64,000 nucleotides of DNA from Paludibacteraceae bacterium (GTDB taxonomy: Bacteria; Bacteroidota; Bacteroidia; Bacteroidales; Paludibacteraceae). Each line of letters begins with the position of its first letter. The stretch's first letter is position 1. Below, in pieces: positions 1 through 8,059 of the stretch. The notes under the pieces were generated by a model. That model worked only from the letters and a program-made list of their open reading frames with translations. It was not told the origin of the DNA and ran no database searches. The translations under genes were made by a program, and so were the position numbers. The stretch covers positions 124,001 through 188,000 of the forward strand of contig JAFTOD010000002.1 of NCBI GenBank assembly GCA_017451525.1. Reading direction: 5' to 3'.

Positions 1-1
1 G

Positions 2-2026
2 TTTGTATGTGATGGTTATGATAGTCAAAATTACTTCCACTTTAATTGGGGATGGAGTGGAAGTTGCGATGCTTACTACCCTCTAACTGCTTTAATTTCT
101 GGGGAAGGAGGTATCGGAAGTGGGACAAGTGGAGATTACACGGTGAGACAAGGAGCGATTTTAGACATGGTACCTCGAAGTACTAATTCAAATGTTGCTG
201 ATCTACAGCTAAATTCAAATTGGTATGTTAGTGCTGATTCTATTAGATATGGAGGGACATTAGCATCATCTGTCACAGTTAAAAATTATGGAACGACAAG
301 TTTTACTGGTGATATAATAGCAATGGTTCTAGATAAAGATGGTAACTATTTTGCTGATTATGTAATTGAAGAAAATTGTACAATAGCAAAAAATGGAACT
401 AAAACATTTAACCCTTATGTTTCAGGTAATGCTGGTTTAGTACCTGGAAAGTACTATGTCTCTTTGTTCTGTAAAAGTAATGATTTAGGCTATCAAATTA
501 TAGGTTCAGAATACTATACTAATTTAACATCATTCAAGGTTTATCACAAAGCAGATATTGAAACATATTCTGATTTTACAATTTATAGTGATGATAGCAA
601 TCAACTAGTAACAGGTAAGACTTCAAGAATCAGCTTAACCATGAAAAATACTGGCTCTAAGAACTTTAATGGTTCTGTTGCTTTAGTTTTCTATACAACA
701 GACTTGTCTGGTGGACAAGATTATGATGAAATCAGCTTAAGCTTGACGGGAATTGATGCAGGAGTTTCTCGTACTCTAACATTTTCGGGAACAATTAATC
801 TCGCTCCTGGGACATATATTTTAGCTCTAGCCTTTAGAGATACTGAAGGTAACGTTAATTTTGCAGGAAGTACATATTATGCAAATCCAATTTATGTTAT
901 AGTAAGATCTTCTAAAGAGGAAGAAATACCAGACGATTATGAAGAATTTCAGCCTAAGCCAGGCAAATATGTCATTGTAACTAACCGTATAGAAGAGAGT
1001 AAGAACAACTGGTACTACATGACTTCAGATTTAGGCACTGCTTCAACGAAACGCTTTCAAGCTGTATCTGCTAGCACAGAAAACATAGATGCAATAGCAA
1101 CAAGTAACTTGGATGCACAATACATTTGGGAGTTAGAAGCCGATGGCTCTAATTGGAAACTGAAAAATGGCGACCAATATGCGACTTGGAAATCAGGAAA
1201 TAGTGCTAATTTAGATGCAACTGGAAAATCATTTACTTTTGATATAACAGACAATCAAGTCGTTGTGCATTTCAACGATGGCTCTGCTGAACGATATTTA
1301 TCGCTTCATACTGGCAATGATTATTTTGCGTTTTATGGTAACACAGGTCAAATAGAGCAATTGTATTTCTTGCCATATGAAGACAAAACCACACCACCAA
1401 CACCTGAGCGAGAATGCAAGTCTGTTCCATATACAGAAACATTTGCTTCTTCACAAGGTGATTTTACTGTCTATAATGCATTACTGCCAAGCGGTTTTAC
1501 ATCAATATGGAATTGGAGTTCACAATATGGAATGGTTGCTAAATGTATAAAAGGTTCTACTAAATATGCTTCCGAAGCATATCTAATCTCGCCATGTATT
1601 GAATTACCTGAGAATTCACAATGCGTGCTTACATTTAGTCATGCTGCTAAGTTTTTCCAAGATACGAAGCAAATGTCTTTATGGATTTCAACGAACTATG
1701 ACGATACTAATCCAGAATCTGCTGATTGGGATCGATTAGTTATACCTACATATCCTACTGGAGATAACTGGAATTGGTTCGAATCAGGAGCTATAGATTT
1801 GTCTAGTTATAGTGGTAAGAATGTAAATATTGCATTCTGCTATACAAGTACAGAAAGTTATGCTCCGCAATGGGAAATTAAGAATTTTGCAGTTAAACAA
1901 GCTACTACAACCGTTTTAGAGAATATAGATATAGAAAAATCTACTTCAACCAAGATCCTTCACAACGGTCAACTCCTCATCCTCCGTGATGGTAAGACCT
2001 ATAATGTCATGGGACAGGAGTTGTAA
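2..2026 (+). CDS. C10-family (streptopain-like) secreted cysteine protease, 5' truncated
   Basis: The open frame runs from the window edge; the true start lies upstream. The first visible residues (FVCDGYD, then FHFNWGWSG) match the segment just after the catalytic His of peptidase family C10. They are followed by two beta-sandwich, CARDB-like modules (about residues 60-310 of the visible part), a ricin-like or lipocalin-like stretch, and a choice-of-anchor-J/cleaved-adhesin-like domain (starting near CKSVPYTETF). The C-terminus ends with a tail reading KILHNGQLLILRDGKTY then NVMGQEL. Very similar tails occur on the proteins ending at 24452 and starting at 25919, so this is probably a T9SS sorting signal. 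The protein is likely secreted or surface-attached and proteolytic. The catalytic Cys cannot be checked because it would lie outside the window. Confidence 0.85.
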   Translation, partial: FVCDGYDSQNYFHFNWGWSGSCDAYYPLTALISGEGGIGSGTSGDYTVRQGAILDMVPRSTNSNVADLQLNSNWYVSADSIRYGGTLASSVTVKNYGTTSFTGDIIAMVLDKDGNYFADYVIEENCTIAKNGTKTFNPYVSGNAGLVPGKYYVSLFCKSNDLGYQIIGSEYYTNLTSFKVYHKADIETYSDFTIYSDDSNQLVTGKTSRISLTMKNTGSKNFNGSVALVFYTTDLSGGQDYDEISLSLTGIDAGVSRTLTFSGTINLAPGTYILALAFRDTEGNVNFAGSTYYANPIYVIVRSSKEEEIPDDYEEFQPKPGKYVIVTNRIEESKNNWYYMTSDLGTASTKRFQAVSASTENIDAIATSNLDAQYIWELEADGSNWKLKNGDQYATWKSGNSANLDATGKSFTFDITDNQVVVHFNDGSAERYLSLHTGNDYFAFYGNTGQIEQLYFLPYEDKTTPPTPERECKSVPYTETFASSQGDFTVYNALLPSGFTSIWNWSSQYGMVAKCIKGSTKYASEAYLISPCIELPENSQCVLTFSHAAKFFQDTKQMSLWISTNYDDTNPESADWDRLVIPTYPTGDNWNWFESGAIDLSSYSGKNVNIAFCYTSTESYAPQWEIKNFAVKQATTTVLENIDIEKSTSTKILHNGQLLILRDGKTYNVMGQEL

Positions 2027-2027
2027 C

Positions 2028-2203
2028 CTTCGGCACAATCTTCGGCACGAAGAAAAAAATAACAAAAAAATAACCCAAGCGGGAGGCGTTGGTAATCAAC
2101 ACCTTCCGCTTGCTTTAAGCACCTTTTTATAGCAAAATTTACAAACCTTCGGCACAAAACACCTTCCGCACCGAAGATTTTTGCAGCATTATTATAGAGA
2201 CAC
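2028..2203. repeat. Dispersed 176-bp intergenic repeat, copy A
   Basis: The element starts CTTCGGCACAATCTTCGG two bases after the protease stop codon and ends near CCGAAGATTTTTGCAGC followed by ATTATTATAGAGACAC. A near-identical 176-bp copy lies at 62061-62236, and a shorter relative with the same ends at 63719-63826. The ends are inverted (CTTCGGyrC against GyrCCGAAG). The middle forms a 16-bp stem, 2076-2091 against 2097-2112, with a 5-nt loop, one G-U pair and one mismatch. No coding potential is seen. It could be a miniature mobile element or a structured terminator-like repeat. Confidence 0.85.
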
Positions 2204-2333
2204 ATTGCACAAATTGAAAGGTGAAAACAGGAAATAACAACGATTTAATGGAACATTTTGGTACGTTCAAAGCGAATATTGGTGAAAAATCACCAAAAAA
2301 CTCTGTAAAACAATATTTTTGCTAATAAATCTC

Positions 2334-2365
2334 TTGCACATTTCATATAAAAGCAGTACCTTTAC
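2334..2365 (+). promoter_or_regulatory. Bacteroidota-type promoter upstream of ATPase relic
   Basis: TTGC at 2334 is separated by 19 bp from TACCTTTAC at 2357-2365, which fits the -33/-7 pattern. The only thing downstream is a short peptide frame and the relic of a DUF4143-type ATPase, so this looks like the surviving promoter of a decayed gene. Confidence 0.55.
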
Positions 2366-2372
2366 AGCGTAA

Positions 2373-2466
2373 TGACGAAAATAAGAAAATTTATAATAAT
2401 TCGTCAGTAGAACAAGTAGCATATACCGCTAATGACGAAAAAATACTAAAGCGCGAACTTTCGTCA
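2373..2466. repeat. Two copies of an inverted repeat TGACGAA/TTCGTCA
   Basis: TGACGAA at 2373-2379 pairs with TTCGTCA at 2400-2406. The same pair recurs at 2433-2439 and 2460-2466. Each has a 20-nt spacer, and both left arms lie in the longer direct repeat TAATGACGAAAA. The pair sits just after the -7 box at 2357-2365, so it could be an operator, or a by-product of the deletion that destroyed the gene here. Confidence 0.6.
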
Positions 2467-2580
2467 CTACGCAACATTCGTGATTCGTATCCGAAATATC
2501 TATTGACGTTAGACTACGAAACAAGCAACATAGATGGTATACAAAGAGTTCATGTCATAGACTGGTTATTAAAGCAATAA
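2401..2580 (+). pseudogene. C-terminal relic of an AAA ATPase with DUF4143-type end
   Basis: The frame from 2401 to the stop at 2578-2580 encodes about 59 residues. They contain EQVAYTANDEKILKREL, then IRDSYPKYLLTLDYE, and end HVIDWLLKQ. This is the typical C-terminal pattern of Bacteroidota ATP-binding proteins (AAA_14/DUF4143): a re-typed '(E/Q)VAYL' block, a 'xDNYPKYxLTLD' block and a final 'DFLL'. No Walker motifs precede it, and the frame upstream reads into the promoter. It is therefore an internally deleted gene. An intact relative from the same broad family lies at 62493-63686. Confidence 0.7.
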
Positions 2581-2627
2581 ATTGCATAGCCTTTCACTAT
2601 CTATTTCTCATAAAATTGGCATATTTC

Positions 2628-2659
2628 TTGCACATATCAAAAAAAAATCGTACCTTTGC
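2628..2659 (+). promoter_or_regulatory. Promoter of the DUF3791/ART cassette
   Basis: TTGC at 2628-2631, 19 bp, then TACCTTTGC at 2651-2659 give a textbook Bacteroidota promoter. The first start codon is about 25 bp downstream at 2684. Confidence 0.8.
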
Positions 2660-2683
2660 GCCGAAAAGGTCAAAAGAATAGAT

Positions 2684-2899
2684 ATGAGCAAGTACGAAAT
2701 CAAATTTATAACAAGTGCAGTCCAAGCATTTGCACGCAGGTTTGCTATTACACGTCAAGCCTCATTTCGTTATTTGCAACAGCATAAAGCACTCGCTTTT
2801 TTAGTGGAGTTTTATGATGTACTGCACCTACAATCAATGGATGATACCATCGACGAGATGCTTATTGTTTGTCGCCAAAATGGAGGAACTCTCGCATGA
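2684..2899 (+). CDS. Small DUF3791-like protein, putative antitoxin partner
   Basis: This 71-residue protein has no signal peptide or membrane segment. The pattern AFARRFAITRQASFRYLQQHKALAFLVEFYDVLHLQSMDDTI resembles DUF3791, a small helical family common in gut bacteria. The ATG at 2684 was chosen because earlier in-frame codons overlap the promoter at 2628-2659. Its last codons overlap the start of the next gene (ATGA at 2896-2899), indicating translational coupling. Pairing with an ADP-ribosyltransferase-fold protein suggests an antitoxin or targeting role; this is inference from context. Confidence 0.75.
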   Translation: MSKYEIKFITSAVQAFARRFAITRQASFRYLQQHKALAFLVEFYDVLHLQSMDDTIDEMLIVCRQNGGTLA

Positions 2900-3387
2900 T
2901 ACTTTATCATGGTACAAATATGGATATTGAAAAGATAGACCTGTCGCTAAGCCTTAATCACAAGGACTTTGGTAAAGGATTCTATCTTACTCCTGAGCGA
3001 AAAACCGCTTGTCGTATGGCAACAAAGAAAGCGCGGTTGTTTGGAGGAAAAGCAACATTGATTATCTATGACTTAGATGAAAAGGCTCTACAGTCTGACG
3101 ACCTAAAAGTCAAAATCTTCCCAGAGAAGGCAACCGTGGAGTGGTTTTTGTTTATTGATGCTAATCGTGACCGAGAAAATAAGTTACCAGTACATGATTA
3201 CGATATTGTTGTTGGACCTATTGCAGATGATGGAGTGGTACTACAATTGAATAACTATCGTGAGAATATCTATACGCCCGAACAAGCTGCTATTGCTTTG
3301 CAAGATAAGTATCTGGATCAACAATATTATTTCGGTACAGAGAAGGCATTAAATTACATAAAGAAAATAGAAGTTCAGACACTATGA
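2896..3387 (+). CDS. DUF3990-like ADP-ribosyltransferase-fold protein (putative toxin)
   Basis: This is a 163-residue cytoplasmic protein. It begins MILYHGTN (His5), followed by FGKGFYLTP (Tyr30). These are the His and Tyr positions of the H-Y-E/Q class of ADP-ribosyltransferase (ART) folds. A later DYDIVVGPIADDGV strand and a C-terminal QQYYFGTEKAL match the DUF3990 pattern, whose last block probably holds the third active-site residue. The ATG at 2896 overlaps the preceding stop and removes a nine-residue extension with no family match. The stop overlaps the next start at 3384. The family is known mainly by sequence. A toxin role by modification of protein, RNA or DNA is inferred from fold and operon layout. 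Confidence 0.8.
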   Translation: MILYHGTNMDIEKIDLSLSLNHKDFGKGFYLTPERKTACRMATKKARLFGGKATLIIYDLDEKALQSDDLKVKIFPEKATVEWFLFIDANRDRENKLPVHDYDIVVGPIADDGVVLQLNNYRENIYTPEQAAIALQDKYLDQQYYFGTEKALNYIKKIEVQTL

Positions 3388-3602
3388 TACCAGCTACTCA
3401 TCATCAAATAGCAACATATCTGACTGATTACGCATTGAGCGAATTAGTTCGGTATGTCATGGAGGATACGGGTTGCAACCTGGAGCAGGCTATGGAGAAA
3501 GTATATAATTCGTCTCTCATGACAGCGCTTCAAGATGAAGAAAATGAGCTCTATATTCAAAGCCCCGCATATCTCTATGAATTGATGAATCGCATGCGTT
3601 AA
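3384..3602 (+). CDS. Small acidic protein, third member of the ART cassette
   Basis: This is a 72-residue helical protein. Its core LSELVRYVMEDTGCNLEQAMEKVYNS is followed by ELYIQSPAYLYELMNRMR. I recognise the general pattern (a small protein often encoded beside toxin-like genes in gut Bacteroidota and Firmicutes) but know no function for it. It overlaps the ART gene by four bases, so the three genes are almost certainly one transcript. It could be an antitoxin or a cofactor for the ART protein. Confidence 0.75.
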   Translation: MIPATHHQIATYLTDYALSELVRYVMEDTGCNLEQAMEKVYNSSLMTALQDEENELYIQSPAYLYELMNRMR

Positions 3603-3672
3603 ATTACATGGCTATTATTACTTTACGCAATCGATAAAATAAATAATAAACAACTTTTAAATAACTACAACA

Positions 3673-4209
3673 ATGAAAGATCTTAAAGGCACAAAGACCG
3701 AAGCCAACCTATGGGAGGCATTCGCAGGCGAATCTAAAGCTCGCAACAAGTACACCTACTATGCAAGCAAAGCTAAGAAGGACGGTTATGAGCAAATAGC
3801 AGCTCTCTTTGAGGAGACCGCTGCACAAGAGAAGGAGCACGCTAAATTGTGGTTCAAACTCATTCACGGTATTGGTTCTACTATGGAGAACCTCAAAGAC
3901 GGCGCAATGGGCGAGAACGAGGAGTGGACCGACATGTATCCACGTATGGCAAAAGAAGCTCGCGAAGAAGGTTTCGAGGAGATCGCTATCATGATGGAAG
4001 GCGTGGCTGCTGTGGAGAAAGCACACGAAGAGCGTTATCTCAAACTGCTGAAGAACATCGAGGACAAATTGGTGTTCAGCCGCGATGGTGATGCTATCTG
4101 GCAATGCCGCAACTGCGGACACTTGTATATTGGTCAGGATGCTCCTGTAGTTTGTCCTGTATGCAAACACCCACAAGCATACTTCCAATTGCAACAAAAC
4201 AACTTCTAA
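3673..4209 (+). CDS. rbr: Rubrerythrin
   Basis: A non-haem di-iron peroxidase that detoxifies hydrogen peroxide in the cytoplasm of anaerobes. The 178-aa protein has the two expected parts. The ferritin-like helical bundle carries iron ligands in [31 protein letters not shown] and [13 protein letters not shown]. The C-terminal rubredoxin-like knuckle is [10 protein letters not shown] followed by [11 protein letters not shown]. Codon use is strongly biased, suggesting high expression. It has its own leader and is followed by a strong terminator. Confidence 0.95.
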   Translation: MKDLKGTKTEANLWEAFAGESKARNKYTYYASKAKKDGYEQIAALFEETAAQEKEHAKLWFKLIHGIGSTMENLKDGAMGENEEWTDMYPRMAKEAREEGFEEIAIMMEGVAAVEKAHEERYLKLLKNIEDKLVFSRDGDAIWQCRNCGHLYIGQDAPVVCPVCKHPQAYFQLQQNNF

Positions 4210-4219
4210 TCAATTACTT

Positions 4220-4255
4220 AAGGACTTGTGCACCAACGTGCGCAAGTCCTTTTTA
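4220..4255 (+). terminator. Intrinsic terminator after rubrerythrin
   Basis: AAGGACTTGTGCAC at 4220-4233 pairs with GTGCGCAAGTCCTT at 4238-4251 (one G-U pair, loop CAAC), followed by a short T-run. The next gene starts only nine bases later. Confidence 0.85.
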
Positions 4256-4263
4256 CTTTGAAT

Positions 4264-5961
4264 ATGGACATAACTATCCTCCTTCAAGCCATCTTGCAAC
4301 TCGTTGCAGGTATTGGTATTTTCTTGGTGGCATGCCAAATGATGTCTTCTAACTTGGAGACTGCTAGCAGTGCCCGCCTCAAAAGTCTGTTTTCTCGCAT
4401 GTCCAACTCTCGCATGTTGGGCGTGGGTATTGGTACAGTAGCCACAGCTGCCATTCAGTCTTCTGGTGCCACAACCGTGATGGTCATCGGTTTCGTGAAT
4501 GTCGGCATCATGTCTTTGGCGCAAGCGGCTACTATTATTTATGGTGCGAATATCGGTACTACGGTCACAGCACAAATTGTTGCCCTCGGTCTTAGTGGCG
4601 GTGGCGGTATATCTACTACCGTTATTTTTGCTGCTTTCGCAGGTTTAGGTGCATTTATCGAACTCTTCTCAAAGAAAGATACATGGAAGACGTGGGGCGG
4701 TATCATCACTGGCTTTGGTATGCTCTTCGTCGGTCTCAGTTTGATGAGTGGCTCCATGAAAGAGTTGTCTGGATTGCAAGAAATCAAGGATTTCCTTGCT
4801 TCCATTGAGCATCCGTTGATGCTCGTGCTCTTTGGTGCGATATTGACAGCTATTGTGCAGTCATCATCTGTTGTAACGTCTATTGCGCTCACTATGGCAG
4901 TGACAGGACTCATATCCCTCAACCAAGGTATTTACCTTACCATGGGTTCGAATATCGGTTCGTGCGTGGTGGCTATCATAGCTGGTTTGACTTCGGGTCT
5001 CAATGCTAAGCGTACTGCCCTTATCCACTTGCTCTTTAACTGTTTTGGTGTCTGCATCTTCCTAATCGCCGCATGGATCATGCACCTCGTTACGTCGGGC
5101 ACACTTAACTATGGCGTCATCTTTGAGACCATGCTCCCAGGCGCACCACAATTGCAATTGGCGATGTTCCATACCATCTTCAACTGCTGTACGGTAGCTA
5201 TCATTTTGCCATTGACCAATGCGTTGGTGAATTTGGTATGCAAGGTGATACCCGAGAAACCTTTGGCAGTGGCGGAAGATGCCAACCAACCACACTTCCA
5301 CTTTGTGGACGATAAGATGTTGCGTACTCCTATCATCGCTGTTAATCAGGTGAAACTAGAGATTGAGAACATGGCTGCTGTGGCTATCCACAATTTCGAT
5401 TTAGCGGTAGATATTATCACGAAAGTGGATTTTGAGAAGATGGACGAGTTCAATACGAATGAGCAACAACTCAACTATCTCAATCGCAATCTCATTCCGT
5501 ATATTGTGCAGCTCAACAACCTGCCTATCAGCGAGGAAGACCACCGTTATTTGGCTACTGCTATCCGCACCATTGGCGATTTGGAGAGGGTAGGTGACTA
5601 TGCTGTGAATATTACGGAGTATGCCGAATTGTTGAAGAACTTTAATGAGAAATTTACTAAGGATCTTCTTTTCGAGGTAGAGCATTTGCGTGAAACGATT
5701 GCTTCGCTCTATCAATCTTCGATGAAGGCGTATATGGATCAAGATTTCGCTGCGTTGGATGATGTGAATAAGTACGAGGATGAAGTGGACGATACGGTAG
5801 CCACGATTGAGAAACTGCACTTGCAACGCTTGATGGATGGTATCTATCCAGCCAGCGTAGGTCAGGTATATCAAGAGTTTGCTTCGGATACCGAGCGTAT
5901 TGCCGACCACTTCTTGAACGTGGCTAAGTCCATCCGCCAACTCCACGTCGGAGAGGATTGA
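4264..5961 (+). CDS. Na/phosphate symporter with PhoU-like C-terminal domain
   Basis: A 565-residue inner-membrane transporter of the NptA/PNaS family, importing phosphate with sodium. The N-terminal part holds eight or more hydrophobic segments. It includes the duplicated signature GTVATAAIQSSGATTVMVIG and GAILTAIVQSSSVVTSI, the QSS motifs that bind substrate in this family. The last 220 residues form a helical PhoU-like domain (for example DLERVGDYAVNITEYAE and DTERIADHFLNVAKSIRQL). The ATG at 4264 was chosen over an earlier in-frame codon that falls inside the terminator. No phosphate-regulatory gene is adjacent. Confidence 0.92.
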   Translation: MDITILLQAILQLVAGIGIFLVACQMMSSNLETASSARLKSLFSRMSNSRMLGVGIGTVATAAIQSSGATTVMVIGFVNVGIMSLAQAATIIYGANIGTTVTAQIVALGLSGGGGISTTVIFAAFAGLGAFIELFSKKDTWKTWGGIITGFGMLFVGLSLMSGSMKELSGLQEIKDFLASIEHPLMLVLFGAILTAIVQSSSVVTSIALTMAVTGLISLNQGIYLTMGSNIGSCVVAIIAGLTSGLNAKRTALIHLLFNCFGVCIFLIAAWIMHLVTSGTLNYGVIFETMLPGAPQLQLAMFHTIFNCCTVAIILPLTNALVNLVCKVIPEKPLAVAEDANQPHFHFVDDKMLRTPIIAVNQVKLEIENMAAVAIHNFDLAVDIITKVDFEKMDEFNTNEQQLNYLNRNLIPYIVQLNNLPISEEDHRYLATAIRTIGDLERVGDYAVNITEYAELLKNFNEKFTKDLLFEVEHLRETIASLYQSSMKAYMDQDFAALDDVNKYEDEVDDTVATIEKLHLQRLMDGIYPASVGQVYQEFASDTERIADHFLNVAKSIRQLHVGED

Positions 5962-6034
5962 CCCTTTCAATAACCAGTTGCCTGTAGCTCGCTCTGCGAG
6001 CGTCCTATAGGAGGAACGTCATCCTATATCTAAT

Positions 6035-6071
6035 AAAAGAGAGTATTCCCACTTGAAATACTCTCTTTTTT
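6035..6071. terminator. Bidirectional terminator between convergent genes
   Basis: AAAAGAGAGTATT at 6035-6047 pairs perfectly with AATACTCTCTTTT at 6057-6069, with a nine-base loop and A- and T-runs on either side. It serves the symporter (plus strand) and the metallo-hydrolase (minus strand). A smaller GCTCGC/GCGAGC hairpin lies upstream near 5987-6001. Confidence 0.85.
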
Positions 6072-6105
6072 GTGCTCACTGACATTTCAAAGGATGCAAA
6101 AAAGA

Positions 6106-6645
6106 TTATAGATAGGGATTATACTGTTTCTCGTGCTCTATAGTGGTAGGATAGCCGTGCCCAGGATACACTTGGGTGTTCTCGGAGAGAAGTACCAGTT
6201 TCTTGAGTGAGCAAATCAAAGTGTGCATATCGCCACCTGGGAGGTCGGTACGACCAATTGATTCTTGAAACAATGTATCGCCTGTAAACAAGATATTGTC
6301 ATCGGGTAGGTGATAGCATACCGCATCCTCCTTGTGTCCAGGAGTAGCAATTACATGAATGTTAAAATATGGGATATCCAGCTGACCTTCATCAGGTTGG
6401 ATAATTGCGTCTAGGTTGTAGGTTTGTTCTACGAATGTTTGACCACAAACATGGTCTGGGTGTGCATGAGTGATGAGCAAAGCAATCGGCGTGAGTTGCT
6501 CTTGTTGGATATACGCTGCAAAACGTTGCTGTTCATGCTCCTCATACATACCCGCATCAATGATGATGGCATGCTTGGCATCATCTGTGAGTACATAGGT
6601 GCACTCGCGGTAAGGATTGAAATAAAATGTCTTGATATGTACCAT
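6106..6645 (-). CDS. MBL-fold metallo-hydrolase, glyoxalase II-like
   Basis: A 179-aa cytoplasmic metallo-beta-lactamase-fold enzyme. Metal ligands are visible in LLITHAHPDHVCG (the HxHxDH motif), TPGHKEDAVCY, FTGDTLF and YPGHG. The length and motif spacing match the short glyoxalase II-like hydrolases, which cleave thioesters such as S-lactoylglutathione analogues; the substrate here is unknown. It starts eight bases after rsmG and closes the run of five minus-strand genes. Confidence 0.9.
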   Translation of the reverse strand: MVHIKTFYFNPYRECTYVLTDDAKHAIIIDAGMYEEHEQQRFAAYIQQEQLTPIALLITHAHPDHVCGQTFVEQTYNLDAIIQPDEGQLDIPYFNIHVIATPGHKEDAVCYHLPDDNILFTGDTLFQESIGRTDLPGGDMHTLICSLKKLVLLSENTQVYPGHGYPTTIEHEKQYNPYL

Positions 6646-6653
6646 TTGATCAA

Positions 6654-7307
6654 TCAGAGTGGTAGGTAAAGCACAAACTTCTCTTTATACCAATCGCCTG
6701 CAAAGATTTTAGATATATCGGTGGTTTCTACGTATTTTCGATATGGATGAATCTCGCCTTCGAGGTTACCGCCTTTGAGCACCATCAGACCATTAGGCAT
6801 GGCGTTCTGATGTTTGCTACTAACATTCTTGCGGATAAGTTTGACCAAGTCGCCCAGAGGCATCACGGCACGACTAATCACGAAATCGAACTTCCCCTTC
6901 TCCATCTCTGCACGTTCTTGGATACAGGTAACGTTCTTTAGTCCGATGGCATTGGCAACCTCTGTAGCTACACGAATCTTCTTACCGATACTGTCAATCA
7001 ATGTGAATTGACATTCTGGGAATAGAATCGCCAATGGAATACCAGGAAACCCGCCTCCTGTGCCTACATCGAGTAGGGTAGTACCTGGCTGAAAATGAAG
7101 CACTTTGGCAATTGCTAATGAATGGATGATATGATGTGGATATAGATTATCAATATCTTTTCGAGAGATGACATTGATTTTGGCATTCCAATCACGATAG
7201 AGTTCGCCTAATGCTATGAATTGTTGCTCTTGCAGAGGCGTCAGGGAGAAATGCTCCCTGATGCACTCTACACCAGCAATATCCAATGGATTAATCATTT
7301 CAGCCAT
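6654..7307 (-). CDS. rsmG: 16S rRNA (guanine527-N7)-methyltransferase RsmG
   Basis: Methylates G527 of 16S rRNA using S-adenosylmethionine. The 217-aa sequence has the family layout: a helical N-terminus with LTPLQEQQFIALGELYRDWNAKINVISRKD, then the SAM-binding loop LLDVGTGGGFPGIPLAILFP, and FDFVISRAV in the catalytic half. It lies nine bases after yebC, so the two are probably co-transcribed. Confidence 0.95.
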   Translation of the reverse strand: MAEMINPLDIAGVECIREHFSLTPLQEQQFIALGELYRDWNAKINVISRKDIDNLYPHHIIHSLAIAKVLHFQPGTTLLDVGTGGGFPGIPLAILFPECQFTLIDSIGKKIRVATEVANAIGLKNVTCIQERAEMEKGKFDFVISRAVMPLGDLVKLIRKNVSSKHQNAMPNGLMVLKGGNLEGEIHPYRKYVETTDISKIFAGDWYKEKFVLYLPL

Positions 7308-7316
7308 TTATTTAGA

Positions 7317-8033
7317 TTATCCCAAGTTGGTGAATACGTTTTGTACATCCTCATCTTCCTCAATGCGGTCAATGAGTTTTTGTACACTCTCCATCTCCTC
7401 GTCGCTGAGGGTCTTGGTGTCGTTAGGGATACGCACAAACTCGCATGACTGAATATCGAAGCCATTGTCCTCAAGATACTTCTGCATTTGCGAGTATTGG
7501 TTGAAGTCTCCATAGATGACGATGGTACCTTCTTCTTCATCGTGACCAAGCTCCTCTACACCAAAGTCAATAAGCTCAAGTTCGAGTTCGTCCAAGTCAA
7601 TGCCTTCTTTCGCTGAAACGGTGAAGCATGCTTTGCGGTCAAAGAGGAATTGCAGACATCCTTGTGTACCTAAGTTACCACCATGCTTGGTAAAATAACT
7701 ACGGATATTGGCTACTGTACGCATATTGTTGTCGGTAGCTGTCTCTACAAAGATAGCTACTCCGTGAGGGCCATATCCCTCATAGCAAATCTCTTTGTAA
7801 CCCTCTGAAGATTTGTCGGTTGCTTTCTTGATAGCACGCTCAATATTCTCTTTGGGCATGTTCTCTTTCTTACATTGTTGCATCAATGTACGAAGACGAG
7901 GATTGCTGTCTGGATCTGGACCACCATCGCGTGCAGCCATAGTGATTTCCTTACCCAATTTAGTAAATACACGGGCCATATGACCCCAACGTTTTAATTT
8001 TGTCGCTTTGCGATATTCAAAAGCTCTTCCCAT
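7317..8033 (-). CDS. yebC: YebC/PmpR-family protein
   Basis: A 238-aa member of the YebC/PmpR/TACO1 family. It begins MGRAFEYRKATKLKRWGHMARVF, and the KWGHMAR-like N-terminal motif and DPDSNPRLRTLMQQCK block are diagnostic. The family was annotated as a transcriptional regulator; recent work links some members to translation of difficult peptide stretches. Bacteroidota versions often carry this RAFEYRK start. It lies between the OmpA-family gene and rsmG in the same direction. Confidence 0.93.
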   Translation of the reverse strand: MGRAFEYRKATKLKRWGHMARVFTKLGKEITMAARDGGPDPDSNPRLRTLMQQCKKENMPKENIERAIKKATDKSSEGYKEICYEGYGPHGVAIFVETATDNNMRTVANIRSYFTKHGGNLGTQGCLQFLFDRKACFTVSAKEGIDLDELELELIDFGVEELGHDEEEGTIVIYGDFNQYSQMQKYLEDNGFDIQSCEFVRIPNDTKTLSDEEMESVQKLIDRIEEDEDVQNVFTNLG

Positions 8034-8059
8034 ATGTTTAATTTGATATTTATTTTTAG

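Noticed and set aside
2372-2410. Twelve-codon leader peptide after the promoter at 2334-2365
   Set aside because: A short frame beginning ATGACGAAAATAAG is possible but lies between inverted repeats in a decayed gene, with no attenuator downstream.
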